A stretch of 56,432 nt of DNA from Prochlorococcus sp. AG-424-E18 (GTDB lineage Bacteria; Cyanobacteriota; Cyanobacteriia; PCC-6307; Cyanobiaceae): the NCBI GenBank assembly GCA_003210155.1, contig QCNC01000007.1, forward strand, positions 1-56,432. The letters are read 5' to 3'. The stretch's first letter is position 1, and each line of letters begins with the position of its first letter. This document shows positions 1 through 9,194 of the stretch, piece after piece. The translations under genes and the position numbers were made by a program. The notes under the pieces are model-generated. The model had not been told where the DNA came from. It did no database searches and worked only from the letters and a program-made list of their open reading frames with translations.

Positions 1-31
1 TCATTAAAACTACTTTCAAGAAAATTTCCAA
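1..31 (-). CDS. Possible 5' end of a gene running off the left edge
   Basis: On the minus strand a TTG at 31-29 is preceded at a good distance by a strong Shine-Dalgarno-like stretch (AGGAGGGAGGA). An open frame, translating as MEIFLKVVLM, then runs out of the window. It would be co-directional with topA and start about 80 bases after its stop. Only ten codons are visible, so no family can be named. The ribosome-site match is the only real support. Confidence 0.35.
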   Translation of the reverse strand, partial: MEIFLKVVLM

Positions 32-112
32 TCCTCCCTCCTGAGCATGATTGCAAGAAAATTAAAAAAATTAATAAAAAAAATTCTTTTTTTTTTAAAT
101 TCATATTTTTTC

Positions 113-2719
113 CTAACTTTTCTTTTTCCTTGTAGTTTTTTTATTACTTATCTTTGATTTTTTTAAAATAGAGCCTTTTTTATCTTTTAGTTTTTCTTTT
201 AAAAGAGATACAGCATCATCTATCGTGAATTTTTCTAAGTCAGTATCTTTTGCAAGCGAAACATTAGTTTTACCACATTTTAAATAGACCCCATATCTTC
301 CATTTAAAATTTGGATTTTTTCATTAAATTCTTGAGGTTTTCCAAAGTCTTTAAGTACCTCTTGACCACCTCTACCCATTTTTGGCATCGCAAGAATTTC
401 TAATGCTCGTTTTATATCAACTGTAAAAACATCATCCTCTTTCTTTAAGGATCTGTTTTCAGATTCATTTTCATTTTTAATCCATTTGATATAAGGACCA
501 AATCTTCCTCTATCAGCCTCAACAATTCCGCCTTCCGGATGAACTCCTAACAATCTAGGCAAACTTAAAAGTACAAGAGCCTCATCTAAAGTTAGATCAT
601 CAGTTTTCAATTCTTTGGGTAATGAAGCTCTTCTTGGTTTAGCTTTATCTTGATCATTATTTCCCAATTGTACGTAAGGTCCATAAGGGCCAAATCTTAA
701 AAAGACTTTTTCCCCAGTTTTTGGATCAGTTCCAAGATCTGATGGGCCACTTAAAATTTGATCAACTTGCTTTATATCTAAATCTCCAGGAGTAATATCC
801 ATTGGAAGATTACCTTTCGCCTGAATTTCATTACCAGATTCATCAATTTTTATACCCTCTAACCAAGGTCCGTTAGAGCCTATTCTGACTATGCAAGGAA
901 GGTCTTCGAAATCAACTTGTCTATAAGCTTTACCATCAATATCACCCTCTGTTTTCTGAACTTTTACCTCCAAACCATTTTTACCTTTATAGAAAGTTTC
1001 AAGGTATGGTAGCCACTCAAGATTGCCTGAAGATATTTCATCCAATGAAGATTCCATTTTTGCAGTAAAAGTAGTATCGACCAGATCAGGAAAATGTTCT
1101 TCTAATAGAGCAGTAACAGCAAAAGCTGTAAACGTTGGAGCCAATGTATTGGAAGATATATTCGCATAACCTCTATCCACTATTGTCCCAATAATGCTCG
1201 CATAGGTAGAAGGTCTCCCAATCCCTTCTTTTTCAAGAACTTTAACTAATGCAGCCTCTGTATATCTTGCAGGAGGTTTAGTTTCATGAAAAGTAGATTC
1301 CTTATTAGTAACTTCAAGACATGTTCCACTTGTTAAGTTTGGGAGAATAATTTCTTGTTGTTCAAGGGATGAACTTGGGTCATCACTTCCCTCGACATAA
1401 GCTCTGAAGAATCCTGCAAAATCAATACTTTTACCGCTTGATTTAAATAATCCATCCCCTACGCTAATTTCAGCATTAATCATTGTTAGCCTAGCTTCTG
1501 CCATTTGACTAGCTACTGTTCTTTTCCAAATTAAATCGTAAAGTGATAAGTCTCTACCAGTTAGATTAGTTTCCTTTGGTGTTTTAAATACCTCACCTGC
1601 GGGCCTAATAGCTTCGTGAGCTTCTTGAGCATTTCTTGCAGTTGAATTAAATTGTCTTGGTGAGTTAGATAAATATTCTTTTCCATACATAGAACTGACA
1701 CATTCTCTAGCAGCTTTTGTGGCTTGTTCGGAGAGATGAACTGAATCAGTTCTCATATATGTTATGAAACCTCTCTCGTATAAACTTTGTGCACATCTCA
1801 TAGTTTCTCTTGCAGACAAACGAAGCTTCCTATTTGCTTCTTGTTGTAATGTGCTAGTTGTAAATGGAGGAACTGGCTTACGAGTGGATGGCTTTTTTTC
1901 GATTTTTGAGACTCTCCAATCCTCGGAGGAAAAAGTCTTCAATAAATCATTAACTTTATCTTCTCCAATTATTAAAGATTTATTTCCTTGTTTTAATCTG
2001 CCGGTCTGTTCATCGAAATCTGAACCATTAGAAATTCTTTTACCCTTTAAACTAAATAATTTAGTTTCGAAAGTAATATTATCTTTTACTAGAGAAGCTT
2101 TAATCCCCCAGTAACTAGCTTTTTTAAAGGATCTTCTTTCTCTCTCTCTCCTAACAAGAAGTCTCACAGAAACTGATTGAACACGACCAGCAGATAGTCG
2201 GGGGGCTACCTTCTTCCAAAGTAAAGGAGATAATTCATATCCAAAAAGTCTGTCCAAGATCCTTCTTGTTTCTTGAGCCTGAACAAGTTCCATATCAATT
2301 TCTCTTGTTTGGTCTAAAGCTTTATTAATTGCCTTCTTCGTAATTTCATGAAAAACCATTCTCTTAGTTGGTATTTTAGGCTTAAGTATTTGCAGAAGAT
2401 GCCAGCTAATACTCTCTCCTTCTCTATCTTCATCAGTTGCTAGTAATAGCTGGGTTGCGCCTTTCAATGCATCTTTCAACTCTTTGACAACCTTTTTCTT
2501 ATCTTTTGGAACTATGTATAGTGGTTCAAAATCCTCTGTTGTATTAACACCGATCCTTGACCATTTTTCCTTTTTAACCGCAGCAGGTATTTCAGCAGCT
2601 CCTTTTGGAAGATCTCTTACGTGTCCCATTGAAGCGAGAACTTCATAATTAGAGGGCAAAAACTTTCTTATAGTTTTTGCTTTGGTGGGACTTTCAACAA
2701 TAACAAGTGTGTGATCCAA
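113..2719 (-). CDS. topA: DNA topoisomerase I
   Basis: Type IA topoisomerase that relaxes negative supercoils through a transient 5'-phosphotyrosine link. The 868-residue product opens with the TOPRIM domain (VESPTKAKTI at 8-17; acidic triad D96, D98, E100 in TDEDREGE). It carries the catalytic tyrosine Y321 in GFITYMRTDS. The C-terminal part has several glycine/aromatic repeats (for example FLRFGPYGPYVQLG, GRFGPYIKW, GRYGVYLKCG) instead of Cys4 zinc ribbons, and it ends in a Lys-rich tail that probably contacts DNA. This repeat-type tail is usual in cyanobacteria. The length fits the family. It is transcribed divergently from ndhB across a 175-base gap. Confidence 0.98.
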   Translation of the reverse strand: MDHTLVIVESPTKAKTIRKFLPSNYEVLASMGHVRDLPKGAAEIPAAVKKEKWSRIGVNTTEDFEPLYIVPKDKKKVVKELKDALKGATQLLLATDEDREGESISWHLLQILKPKIPTKRMVFHEITKKAINKALDQTREIDMELVQAQETRRILDRLFGYELSPLLWKKVAPRLSAGRVQSVSVRLLVRRERERRSFKKASYWGIKASLVKDNITFETKLFSLKGKRISNGSDFDEQTGRLKQGNKSLIIGEDKVNDLLKTFSSEDWRVSKIEKKPSTRKPVPPFTTSTLQQEANRKLRLSARETMRCAQSLYERGFITYMRTDSVHLSEQATKAARECVSSMYGKEYLSNSPRQFNSTARNAQEAHEAIRPAGEVFKTPKETNLTGRDLSLYDLIWKRTVASQMAEARLTMINAEISVGDGLFKSSGKSIDFAGFFRAYVEGSDDPSSSLEQQEIILPNLTSGTCLEVTNKESTFHETKPPARYTEAALVKVLEKEGIGRPSTYASIIGTIVDRGYANISSNTLAPTFTAFAVTALLEEHFPDLVDTTFTAKMESSLDEISSGNLEWLPYLETFYKGKNGLEVKVQKTEGDIDGKAYRQVDFEDLPCIVRIGSNGPWLEGIKIDESGNEIQAKGNLPMDITPGDLDIKQVDQILSGPSDLGTDPKTGEKVFLRFGPYGPYVQLGNNDQDKAKPRRASLPKELKTDDLTLDEALVLLSLPRLLGVHPEGGIVEADRGRFGPYIKWIKNENESENRSLKKEDDVFTVDIKRALEILAMPKMGRGGQEVLKDFGKPQEFNEKIQILNGRYGVYLKCGKTNVSLAKDTDLEKFTIDDAVSLLKEKLKDKKGSILKKSKISNKKTTRKKKS

Positions 2720-2894
2720 GGTTTATTTCAAAAATTGGTGTTTTTGTTCAGTTAGGGCATATTATGATTAATTGAAGCTTTTTCAAGTAATTTCTTCTGA
2801 AAATTTCAAAAATCATACCCACAAATTATAATCAAGTTAAGATTAACTCTTAGACCATTACAATCAAACATCTAAATTAATCCAATTTAATAAA
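2720..2894. promoter_or_regulatory. Divergent promoter region topA / ndhB
   Basis: This 175-base AT-rich gap separates two divergent genes and must hold both promoters. Candidate -10 elements are a TATAAT-like ATTATAAT around 2825-2832 for ndhB, and CATAAT-type sequence (reverse strand, around 2759-2766) for topA. No clear -35 boxes or operator palindromes are visible, which is normal for this kind of genome. Assignment of the boxes is by eye only. Confidence 0.4.
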
Positions 2895-4415
2895 GTGCCC
2901 AACGAAATCTTTACAATTAATTTAAATGCTCAAGCCATTATTCCAGAGGCTTTTATTTTACTAGGTATTGTTGGAACACTTCTTGTAGATTTAGCTGGAG
3001 AAAAAACTGCATCAAAATGGGCACCAATAATTTGCTATTTATCAATTGGAAGCTCTCTTGTTAGTTTGGCATTGCAATGGAGTAATCCGGTAGAAAGCGC
3101 ATTCCTTGGGTCCTTTAATTCAGATAATTTAGCAATCGCATTTAGAGCAATAATATCTTTATCAACCTTAGTATCTTTACTTATAAGTTGGCGTTATACA
3201 GAACAAAGTGGTAGCCCTATTGGCGAGTTTGCTGCAATAGTTCTTTCAGCCACCCTTGGGGCAATGCTTTTGTGTGGATCTACTGACCTTATTAGTGTAT
3301 TTATATCTCTGGAAACTTTATCTGTAGCAAGCTACTTACTTTCTGGTTACCTCAAGAGAGATCCAAGAAGTTCAGAAGCGGCCTTAAAATACCTTCTTGT
3401 TGGATCAGCTGCTGCTGCTGTTTATTTGTATGGATCCTCTTTTCTTTATGGATTAAGTGGTTCAACAAACTTAGCGACAATAGGCTTAGAGATTATCAAT
3501 AAGCCATCCTTCATTACTTCACTAGCTCTTGTATTTGTCTTATCAACAGTTGCATTTAAAATTGCTGCTGTTCCCTTTCATCAATGGACTCCTGATGTAT
3601 ATGAGGGTTCACCTACGCCTGTAGTAGCTTTTTTATCTGTTGGTTCAAAAACAGCGGGCTTCGCATTTGCGATAAGAATATTAAGCACAACTTTCTCTTC
3701 TTTTGACGAAGAATGGAAACTTTTATTTACTATTTTGGCCATATTAAGCATGGCTCTAGGAAATGTTGTAGCTCTAGCTCAAACCTCAATGAAAAGGATG
3801 CTAGCTTATAGTTCTATTGGACAAGCCGGATTTGTAATGATTGGAATAGTATCTGGCACACAAGATGGTTTATCAGCAGCTGTTTTATATTTGGCTGCAT
3901 ATTTGTTTATGAATTTGGGTGCATTTTCTTGTGTAATACTTTTCTCACTAAGAACTGGTTCTGACAGAATTCTTGATTACTCAGGACTTTACCAAAAAGA
4001 TCCTCTCATTACATTAGGCTTAAGCCTTTGTCTTCTATCTCTTGGAGGTTTACCTCCAATGTTAGGATTTTTTGGAAAGATATACTTGTTCTTTGCAGGT
4101 TGGGCAAATCATCAATATCTATTAGTAATAGTTGGATTAGTAACTTCAGTTATATCTATTTATTACTACATTTCAGTTATAAAAATGATGGTAGTTAAAG
4201 AACCACAGGAAGCTTCTGAAATAGTCAAATCATATCCTGAAATTAATTGGGGAATTGTAGGATTACCTCCCTTGAGAATTGCACTTTATACTTGTGTCGC
4301 AGTAACTGCTCTTGGAGGAATCCTGTCTAATCCTCTTTTTAAATTAGCTAATACAGCAGTTTCAGAAACTCCTTTCTTACAAGATATTATTGCTACAGCA
4401 AATAATATTTCCTAG
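2895..4415 (+). CDS. ndhB: NAD(P)H-quinone oxidoreductase subunit 2 (NdhB)
   Basis: Membrane subunit of the cyanobacterial NDH-1 complex, a proton-pumping antiporter-like subunit used in respiration and cyclic electron flow around photosystem I. The 506 residues form about fourteen hydrophobic segments. They include the conserved central stretch [20 protein letters not shown] and the loop [18 protein letters not shown], typical of NdhB/NuoN. The start is a GTG at 2895 with no obvious Shine-Dalgarno site; no in-frame ATG lies further upstream in the open frame. The gene ends 16 bases before the start of the next gene. Confidence 0.97.
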   Translation: MPNEIFTINLNAQAIIPEAFILLGIVGTLLVDLAGEKTASKWAPIICYLSIGSSLVSLALQWSNPVESAFLGSFNSDNLAIAFRAIISLSTLVSLLISWRYTEQSGSPIGEFAAIVLSATLGAMLLCGSTDLISVFISLETLSVASYLLSGYLKRDPRSSEAALKYLLVGSAAAAVYLYGSSFLYGLSGSTNLATIGLEIINKPSFITSLALVFVLSTVAFKIAAVPFHQWTPDVYEGSPTPVVAFLSVGSKTAGFAFAIRILSTTFSSFDEEWKLLFTILAILSMALGNVVALAQTSMKRMLAYSSIGQAGFVMIGIVSGTQDGLSAAVLYLAAYLFMNLGAFSCVILFSLRTGSDRILDYSGLYQKDPLITLGLSLCLLSLGGLPPMLGFFGKIYLFFAGWANHQYLLVIVGLVTSVISIYYYISVIKMMVVKEPQEASEIVKSYPEINWGIVGLPPLRIALYTCVAVTALGGILSNPLFKLANTAVSETPFLQDIIATANNIS

Positions 4416-4431
4416 AAGAATTCTTCAACAA

Positions 4432-5118
4432 ATGCCTAAGAAAGTCGCGAGTTTAGAAAATATATCTAAAAGATATGGAAAAGAAGATCTAACTGTTAAA
4501 GCCTTAGACAGCATAAACTTAGAAATTTATAAAGGTGATTATCTAGCTGTAATGGGAGCAAGTGGCTCAGGCAAAAGTACAGCTATGAATATTATTGGAT
4601 GTCTAGATAGACCATCTGAAGGTATTTATAAATTAAATGGTATTCCTGTTGAGAATTTATCTGATGATGAGCTCGCGGAAATACGCAACCAAAAATTAGG
4701 CTTCGTTTTTCAACAATTTCATCTTCTTTCGGACGCAACTGCTCTTGAAAACGTAACTTTGCCAATGATTTATGCCGGTATTGAGCCTGAGCAAAGATTA
4801 GAGCGAGGTAAGAATGCCTTAAAAAAAGTTGGCCTTTCAGAAAGAATGAATAATCGCCCAAACCAATTATCCGGAGGTCAACAACAGCGAGTTGCTATAG
4901 CAAGGGCTATTATCAATAACCCCGCAATTTTGTTAGCAGACGAACCTACTGGAGCTCTAGATTCAAAAACCACTGAAGATGTATTAGATCTTTTTGACAA
5001 ACTGCATGAATCTGGAATAACTATAGTTTTAGTTACGCATGAAGATGAAGTTGCAAATCGCGCAAAAAAAATAGCCAGATTTAAGGATGGAAGAATAGTT
5101 GAATTAAAAGTTAACTAA
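4432..5118 (+). CDS. ABC transporter ATP-binding protein, MacB/LolD/DevA type
   Basis: Stand-alone ATPase of the LolD/MacB/DevA group, which drives lipoprotein release or export permeases. In the 228-residue form the Walker A is GASGSGKST at 42-50, the signature is LSGGQ at 146-150 and the Walker B is ILLADE at 166-171. The FQQFHLL stretch after the Q-loop is diagnostic of this group. The open frame extends upstream to 4390, inside ndhB. The ATG at 4432 is preferred because family homology starts there and it clears ndhB by 16 bases. No permease gene lies nearby, so the partner must be encoded elsewhere. The gene converges on birA with a 2-base gap. Confidence 0.93.
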   Translation: MPKKVASLENISKRYGKEDLTVKALDSINLEIYKGDYLAVMGASGSGKSTAMNIIGCLDRPSEGIYKLNGIPVENLSDDELAEIRNQKLGFVFQQFHLLSDATALENVTLPMIYAGIEPEQRLERGKNALKKVGLSERMNNRPNQLSGGQQQRVAIARAIINNPAILLADEPTGALDSKTTEDVLDLFDKLHESGITIVLVTHEDEVANRAKKIARFKDGRIVELKVN

Positions 5119-5120
5119 AT

Positions 5121-5870
5121 TCAAAACCTTCTAATTACCTTCAGTTGAGTTTCATTCTCAATTCTTAAATTACCATCCGAATCAATATCTCTAATTTTCC
5201 ATGAATGAGGACAAAAACCACTAGGTAAAAAACTTTTAGTAAGAAACTTATTTGCAGATTTAATCACATATTCTTTTTTCTTATTACATTCAATTGCATC
5301 ATTAAAAGCTTTAAGAACTTTGGCTGTCCAATAATGATGATTAATATTTTTAGTTTGAAGTATTTTTGATAGTGAAATACCTTCTGATGGAGTGTAATTT
5401 AAAACATTCATGCCAAGTCCTATTCTTACATAGATAATTTCTTTGCCTCTTGTTATTACCCTTGGTAAAAATCCAATCAACTTTTTTGAACCAAAAAAGA
5501 TATCATTTGGCCATTTCAAACAAACATTTACATTCTCTTGTCTAAGCATTTCACATAACTTAATACCTAAAGACAAATTAAATATTTGACATGCAAATTC
5601 ATTTGAAAAAATTGGGTAAGCTGCACTTAACCAAATCCCGCCTTTTGGAGAAACCCAAGTTTTTAAGTTTTGGCCAACCCCTGAGAATTGTTCTCTTGCT
5701 ATTATCGCTACTGGCTGATTTTTCTTTATTTCAGAATATTCAAGCAAGTTTGTTAGCTCATTTTCGGTACTTTTACATTTTATTTTGTAATGAAGTGTCC
5801 AGGTTGGATGTTGACCCTGACTTTTTTTTAAATAAAAAACTGTCTTAGCTGCAGGTCCAATAACTTTCAC
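5121..5870 (-). CDS. birA: Biotin--[acetyl-CoA-carboxylase] ligase, divergent
   Basis: Attaches biotin to the carboxyl carrier protein of acetyl-CoA carboxylase through biotinyl-5'-AMP. At 249 residues it is the class I, catalytic-only form without the N-terminal repressor HTH. The KWPND motif is present at 119-123 (CLKWPNDI). The adenylate-binding loop, usually GRGRRGRxWxSPxGG, is instead GVGQNLKTWVSPKGG at 64-78, so the Arg residues that order the loop are replaced by V, Q, N and K. The rest of the fold reads normally and the gene is the only biotin ligase in the window, so it is probably functional but atypical. Confidence 0.9.
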   Translation of the reverse strand: MKVIGPAAKTVFYLKKSQGQHPTWTLHYKIKCKSTENELTNLLEYSEIKKNQPVAIIAREQFSGVGQNLKTWVSPKGGIWLSAAYPIFSNEFACQIFNLSLGIKLCEMLRQENVNVCLKWPNDIFFGSKKLIGFLPRVITRGKEIIYVRIGLGMNVLNYTPSEGISLSKILQTKNINHHYWTAKVLKAFNDAIECNKKKEYVIKSANKFLTKSFLPSGFCPHSWKIRDIDSDGNLRIENETQLKVIRRF

Positions 5871-5945
5871 GAATTCTTTATTAAAACAACGAGCATCTTT
5901 TTAAAGATTAGATTAACTTTAGTCTTAATAAGTAAATTTAACAAA

Positions 5946-6431
5946 TTGGACAAAAAGTATTTGCCTATAGTTAATAGAAGGAATCCACATCCATTAAAAA
6001 ATTGTCTTGATAATTTCAAAAAATCCTGCGGAGAGTTAGATAAACTCTCTAAAATCAACGAAAACTGGAAGAACTTAATAGGCTTAGAACTATTTCAAGA
6101 ATGTAAACCATTAAATATTGAAAAAAAAATACTTACTATTGCAGTAAATCATCCTCAGTGGCGCCAAGCTTTAATCTATAACAAGCATAAATTAAAAGAG
6201 AGAATCGAGAAAATTGGAATAACTTTGAATGAAATAAAAATAATACAAAATTATGAAATTAAAAATAAAAATATCAAAGCTACTAATGCAAAGATAGTTT
6301 GGGCAAAGCATCCAAGCAGAGTCAATCAAAATAATATGTGCATTTGTACTCTTTGTAATTCCCCTACTCCTGAGGGGGAAATCAAAAGATGGGGAAAGTG
6401 TTCTTTTTGTTGGAGAAAAATAAAAAACTAA
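5946..6431 (+). CDS. DUF721 (DciA-like) protein with C-terminal zinc ribbon
   Basis: The N-terminal half (about residues 15-90) matches the DUF721 pattern: L..F.....GELDKL..I.ENWKNLIG.EL....KPL, then a core ending in HPQWRQAL. DUF721 includes DciA, which helps load the replicative helicase in bacteria without DnaC. The C-terminal 35 residues add two CxxC pairs (CTLC and CSFC), a likely zinc ribbon. The start is TTG at 5946; the frame has no suitable ATG. It is divergent from birA with a 75-base gap and converges with menG. The helicase-loading role is inferred from the family. Confidence 0.8.
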   Translation: MDKKYLPIVNRRNPHPLKNCLDNFKKSCGELDKLSKINENWKNLIGLELFQECKPLNIEKKILTIAVNHPQWRQALIYNKHKLKERIEKIGITLNEIKIIQNYEIKNKNIKATNAKIVWAKHPSRVNQNNMCICTLCNSPTPEGEIKRWGKCSFCWRKIKN

Positions 6432-6436
6432 ATTCT

Positions 6437-7138
6437 TTATTTAGTTAAAATTAGTATTCCCATTTGCCCCCCCAAAATAGTCCTATATTCAGCTTTTTTA
6501 AATCCAACTTCCTTAGCTATATTTATAAGCACATTTTTCTTTGGAAAATTACTAATACTTTTTTCAATATATGCGTACTCTGGACCTAAATTAAAAAGCC
6601 GCGAAATGGTTACTACAATTAATCTCAAATAAATTTTCTGAAAAATATTGGATAAAGAATTTCTTGTTGAGTGATTAAAATCCAAAAATCCTGCCCTTCC
6701 ATTATCTTTCAAAAGATCAAAAACTTTTTTTATTCCTTCTTCAACATTATTCAAGTTTCTAAGTCCATATGACATGCAAATCCCATCAAAATTTTTTGAA
6801 TAATCATTGATTTCTAATACATCTTTAATTTCCCACTTAATAAATTTATTTTTTTTAAGCTCTGATTTTTTTTTTGCAATATTTAAGATATCCTCTGCAC
6901 TGTCAATCCCAGTAATTGAACCCCTTGGACTAACTCTCTCAGAAATTAAGAATGCTAAATCTCCAGTGCCACAGCATAAATCAGCCCAATCTTCACCATT
7001 TAAAGGTTCCAATAAATTAACTAATTTCCTTTTCCATAATCTGTGCAGCCCAAAACTTAATAGATTATTTAAAAAGTCATATTTATAGGAAATTTTATTA
7101 AATATATTTTTGACTTCGATAGTTTTTGTGAATTTCAT
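6437..7138 (-). CDS. menG: Demethylphylloquinone/ubiquinone methyltransferase (MenG/UbiE)
   Basis: SAM-dependent methyltransferase of the UbiE/MenG family, 233 residues. Motif I is DLCCGTGDLAF at about 53-63; downstream are GICMSYGLRNLNN and FLDFNHS, both typical of UbiE/COQ5. In a cyanobacterium the expected reaction is methylation of 2-phytyl-1,4-naphthoquinone, the last carbon-skeleton step of phylloquinone (vitamin K1) synthesis for photosystem I. Substrate choice is inferred from the organism, not from the motif. It is followed on the same strand, to its right, by hisF. Confidence 0.92.
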   Translation of the reverse strand: MKFTKTIEVKNIFNKISYKYDFLNNLLSFGLHRLWKRKLVNLLEPLNGEDWADLCCGTGDLAFLISERVSPRGSITGIDSAEDILNIAKKKSELKKNKFIKWEIKDVLEINDYSKNFDGICMSYGLRNLNNVEEGIKKVFDLLKDNGRAGFLDFNHSTRNSLSNIFQKIYLRLIVVTISRLFNLGPEYAYIEKSISNFPKKNVLINIAKEVGFKKAEYRTILGGQMGILILTK

Positions 7139-7186
7139 TTTTAAATTTTTAACTTATTTCTTTTTGTTATTAAATTAAATTTTTTA

Positions 7187-7954
7187 TTAATATGGTCTAA
7201 TTGGAAGTTTTTTTTCGAGAAGGAAAGTCTTTATTTCTCTTAAAGAAAGTTTTTTATCATGAAGTAATGATGCTAAAAGTGCGGCAGATGCCCTGCCTTC
7301 ATTGAAAACATCATAGATATCTTCTAAACAACCTGCTCCTCCAGAGGCAATCACTGGAATATTAACAATATTGGTAACAGCTTCAGTAAGTCGTAAATCA
7401 TATCCATTCTGCGTGCCATCACCATCCATTGAAGTAAGCAAAATTTCCCCTGCGCCTAACTCCTCAACTTTCTTTGCCCAACTTAATACATCTATTCCAC
7501 TATTTTCTCTCCCTCCTTTTACATATACCTCCCATTCATCAGTCATATTTACTTTTCTTTTAGCATCAATTGCTATCACGATACATTGATTACCAAATTC
7601 TCTAGAACTTTTAGAAATTAAATCTGGATTTCTAACAGCAGAAGAATTCAAACTCACTTTGTCCGCTCCAGCTCTTAAAAGATCATTAATTGAAGAAACA
7701 GAATCTATTCCTCCACCTACTGTAAATGGTATTTTTATTGATTTTGCGGTCCTAGAGACAAGGTCAACTAATGTTTTTCTATTTTCTACACTAGCTCTAA
7801 TATCTAAGAATACTAATTCATCTGCGCCCTCATCAGAATACCTACAAGCCAATTCAACAGGATCGCCTGAGTCTCTCAAGTTAACAAAATTTACACCTTT
7901 AACCACTCTGCCATGGGCGACATCTAAACAAGGAATTAAACGAAGAGCTACCAT
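7187..7954 (-). CDS. hisF: Imidazole glycerol phosphate synthase, cyclase subunit
   Basis: The (beta/alpha)8-barrel cyclase of histidine biosynthesis; with HisH it turns PRFAR and ammonia into IGP and AICAR. The two catalytic aspartates are in place: D11 in IPCLD and D130 in VIAIDAKR. Both phosphate-binding half-barrel motifs are visible (TVGGGID near 78-84 and [11 protein letters not shown] near 204). The 255-residue length is standard. No other his genes are nearby, as is usual in cyanobacteria where his genes are scattered. Confidence 0.97.
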   Translation of the reverse strand: MVALRLIPCLDVAHGRVVKGVNFVNLRDSGDPVELACRYSDEGADELVFLDIRASVENRKTLVDLVSRTAKSIKIPFTVGGGIDSVSSINDLLRAGADKVSLNSSAVRNPDLISKSSREFGNQCIVIAIDAKRKVNMTDEWEVYVKGGRENSGIDVLSWAKKVEELGAGEILLTSMDGDGTQNGYDLRLTEAVTNIVNIPVIASGGAGCLEDIYDVFNEGRASAALLASLLHDKKLSLREIKTFLLEKKLPIRPY

Positions 7955-8013
7955 TTTAGTAAAATTTGTCCAAATGCTGTTAATCTTGCATAATAGCTTC
8001 CATTTTACCTCTT

Positions 8014-8238
8014 ATGGCTGAAACAAAATTATTACCCAAAATCGGTAGTAAAATCAAAATTAACATTAACAAAGTAAAAGATAGACTACCAGCTAAATTA
8101 ATAGATCAAATATCCTCGAATCCTAAAGCCGTAATAACAGGCTATAAAATGACAGATGGCAGAAGTATTGGGATTACCGCAAAATTTCAGAATGGTGAGC
8201 AAAATTGGTTTTTCCCAGAAGAAATTGAGAAAGGTTAA
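8014..8238 (+). CDS. Small conserved cyanobacterial protein (DUF2862-like)
   Basis: A 74-residue soluble, Lys-rich protein with the look of a small all-beta domain. A basic N-terminal half (KIGSKIKININKVKDRLP) is followed by VITGYKMTDGRSIGITAKFQNGEQNWFFPEEIE. I recognise this as the DUF2862 family, found in cyanobacteria next to chlG or other pigment genes; its function is not known. It ends 8 bases before chlG, so the two are probably co-transcribed. Confidence 0.78.
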   Translation: MAETKLLPKIGSKIKININKVKDRLPAKLIDQISSNPKAVITGYKMTDGRSIGITAKFQNGEQNWFFPEEIEKG

Positions 8239-8246
8239 AGACTAAA

Positions 8247-9194
8247 GTGAATGATCCAAAACAACTATTAGGAATTAAGGGTGCCTCAGAAACATCAAGT
8301 ATATGGAAACTCCGTATACAGTTAATGAAACCCATAACGTGGATCCCTTTGATATGGGGAGTTATTTGTGGAGCAGCTGCAAGTGGTAATTTTGAATGGA
8401 CATTTAGTAATGTTCTAGCTTCTTTAGCATGTATGCTGATGAGTGGTCCACTTCTGGCTGGTTATACCCAAACCATAAATGATTTTTTTGATAAAGAAAT
8501 TGATGCAATTAATGAACCAAATAGACCAATTCCTTCTGGCAAAATTTCAATTAAAGATGTAAAAATACAAATCTGGGTATTACTTATAGCGGGTTTGATA
8601 GTTGCTTTTCTATTAGATTTATATGCTAAGCACAGCTTCCCCTCCGTCTTCCTTTTGGCATTAGGAGGTTCTTTTGTTAGTTATATATATTCTGCTCCAC
8701 CACTCAAATTAAAACAGAATGGTTGGCTTGGAAATTATGCATTAGGAGCTTCATATATAGCTTTACCTTGGTGGGCGGGACAAGCCTTGTTTGGGAAATT
8801 AACTATCGTGACGGCGATACTAACACTTGCTTATAGTCTCTCAGGACTTGGAATTGCCGTTATTAATGATTTCAAAAGTGTTGAAGGAGACTCAAAACTA
8901 GGCTTAAATTCTCTACCAGTAGTATTTGGAATTAAAAATGCAAGTAGAATAAGTGCAGGACTGATTGACATTTTTCAATTAGCAATGGTTGTAGTATTAG
9001 TCATTATTGGTCAACATTTAGCCTCTGTAATTTTGGTTTTATTGGTAATTCCACAAATTACATTTCAAGATATGTGGTTACTAAGAGATCCTCTAAAGTT
9101 TGATGTCAAATATCAAGCAAGTGCTCAACCGTTCCTTATAACTGGAATGTTAGTTACAGCTTTAGCGATAGGACATAGTTTTTTAGTTGCTTAA
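8247..9194 (+). CDS. chlG: Chlorophyll synthase
   Basis: Integral-membrane UbiA-family prenyltransferase that esterifies chlorophyllide with phytyl or geranylgeranyl diphosphate, the last step of chlorophyll synthesis. The Asp-rich, Mg-diphosphate-binding site is NDFFDKEIDAINEPNRPIPSG at about 78-98. The second site is INDFKSVEGDSKLGLNSLPV near 205-225, typical of ChlG. Length is 315 residues with eight or nine hydrophobic segments. The start is GTG at 8247. The last codons overlap the TTG start of the penicillin-binding protein gene, which hints at translational coupling. Confidence 0.97.
   Translation: MNDPKQLLGIKGASETSSIWKLRIQLMKPITWIPLIWGVICGAAASGNFEWTFSNVLASLACMLMSGPLLAGYTQTINDFFDKEIDAINEPNRPIPSGKISIKDVKIQIWVLLIAGLIVAFLLDLYAKHSFPSVFLLALGGSFVSYIYSAPPLKLKQNGWLGNYALGASYIALPWWAGQALFGKLTIVTAILTLAYSLSGLGIAVINDFKSVEGDSKLGLNSLPVVFGIKNASRISAGLIDIFQLAMVVVLVIIGQHLASVILVLLVIPQITFQDMWLLRDPLKFDVKYQASAQPFLITGMLVTALAIGHSFLVA

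Noticed and set aside
5867..6058. Minus-strand open frame of 63 residues opposite the DUF721 gene.
   Set aside because: It lies antisense to a conserved gene, has low-complexity composition and no family pattern.
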